DNA of 24,689 nt from an uncultured Muribaculaceae bacterium (GTDB lineage Bacteria; Bacteroidota; Bacteroidia; Bacteroidales; Muribaculaceae). The DNA is taken from positions 1 through 24,689 of the forward strand of contig CAJLLX010000015.1 of assembly GCA_905207535.1 (NCBI GenBank). Reading direction: 5' to 3'. Position numbers and translations under genes: made by a program. Shown here one piece after another: positions 24,408-24,689 of the stretch (position 1 is its first letter; every line of letters starts with the position of its first letter). The notes below the pieces were generated by a model, which made no database searches, was not told where the DNA came from, and saw only the letters and a program-made list of their open reading frames with translations.

Positions 24408-24442
24408 ATCTTTTTTATTGCGTATTAAGAATGTTTAAAATG

Positions 24443-24450
24443 CAAAGGTA
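24443..24450 (-). promoter_or_regulatory. Candidate -7 box of the rhomboid/EEP/M3 operon
   Basis: TACCTTTG on the - strand is an exact TAnnTTTG box 36 bases before the rhomboid start. The TTTG box at 19-21 bases upstream is not met; only GTTTTTAAAT is near. The spacing to the start codon is reasonable for a short leader. Confidence 0.5.
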
Positions 24451-24546
24451 CAGAATTCTGATTTAAAAACGAGGAGACGAAACATTAAAAGGGGTTAAAT
24501 TAGTGCTTAGATTGGAGATTGGAGATGGTAGATAGTAGAGAGGGGA

Positions 24547-24588
24547 GCTTTACTGCAAACTCAAAGCTGAAGCTTTGAGGACTACAAA
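24547..24588 (+). repeat. Dispersed palindrome family A, copy 4
   Basis: CTCAAAGCT (24560-24568) and AGCTTTGAG (24571-24579) surround GA, followed by GACTACAAA. The preceding GCTTTACTGCAAA matches the region before the palindrome at 9413. The tail aligns with AACTAAAAA at most positions. Confidence 0.7.
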
Positions 24589-24630
24589 CAGCTTCGCGAT
24601 GGGAGGAAAAGAAGGGGAGGAGAACCGGGA

Positions 24631-24675
24631 GGGAGACTTCGGACTGCGTCCTCAGCACAGTGCTGATGGCGGAAA
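24631..24675 (+). repeat. Dispersed element B, copy 2
   Basis: 41 of 45 bases equal 18606-18650. The right arm has two changes that break the perfect palindrome (GTGCTGATGGCG against CGTCCTCAGCAC), so this copy seems to be decaying. It is followed by GGAAAC and a G/A-rich end of window. Confidence 0.8.
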
Positions 24676-24689
24676 CGAGGAGGGGAGGG

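Larger units (their letters stand above)
24408..24689 (+). other. Repeat-rich intergenic region at the window end
   Basis: It contains the operon promoter box (24443-24450), an AGTGCTTAGAT word shared with 18539-18549, a 7-base direct repeat GATTGGA,GATTGGA,GATGGTA (24511-24531), a family A copy (24547-24588), G/A-rich tracts and element B copy 2 (24631-24675). No gene is seen. The module order equals that of 18538-18650. Confidence 0.7.

Overview
The window reads as chromosomal DNA of a Bacteroidota bacterium, most likely a Bacteroidales member close to the Muribaculaceae (family-level placement is inference). The signs are TTTG-N19..21-TAnnTTTG promoters, no obvious Shine-Dalgarno boxes, and a gene set typical of the phylum: a DUF5686 outer-membrane protein, a small secreted protein with a type IX-like C-terminal tail, a GxGYxYP-domain protein and a DUF4293 protein. 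All proteins look like ordinary chromosomal genes. I see no tRNA, rRNA, CRISPR array, transposase or prophage gene.

Layout. 1-42: tail of an unidentified + gene. 117-2534 (+): DUF5686 outer-membrane protein. 2794-4804 (+): groES-groEL, preceded by a TGTCAG-type palindrome and closed by a strong terminator. 4930-9180 (-): a pRiA4b ORF-3-like protein, a Pif1-like helicase with a C-terminal HTH, and bioA, all co-directional. 9710-10177 (-): an Lrp/AsnC regulator with a roughly 185-nt structured leader. 11060-13822 (+): a small secreted protein and a GxGYxYP/F5-8C secreted protein. 14060-15684 (+): zinc-type ABC lipoprotein and ATPase overlapping by ATGA, without a permease. 15854-18539 (+): a TPR protein followed by a four-helix membrane protein (DUF4293). 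18863-19135 (-): a small HTH protein. 19522-24407 (-): probable four-gene operon of two rhomboid proteases, an EEP-family phosphohydrolase and an M3 metallopeptidase lipoprotein, ending in a clear terminator.

The most unusual content lies between the genes. Intergenic gaps carry a dispersed family of short, nearly perfect palindromes (AAAGCT-AA-AGCTTT core with an AACTAAAAA tail; a 45-bp element with 12-bp arms; a 21-bp-arm hairpin; a 22-bp perfect palindrome; five AGGCT/AGCCT palindromes at about 20-bp spacing). They are interspersed with G/A-rich tracts whose purine strand is always the + strand. Two gaps 6 kb apart (18538-18650 and 24501-24675) carry the same modules in the same order. This looks like a REP-like or MITE-like intergenic repeat system, and I recognise no mobilising enzyme for it in the window.

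Functional links are modest. groES/groEL form the chaperonin. The rhomboid/EEP/M3 run is an envelope-facing proteolysis and hydrolysis operon. The two secreted proteins share an N-terminal DG-containing module. The secreted pair and the zinc transporter genes share a 29-bp promoter-like sequence.
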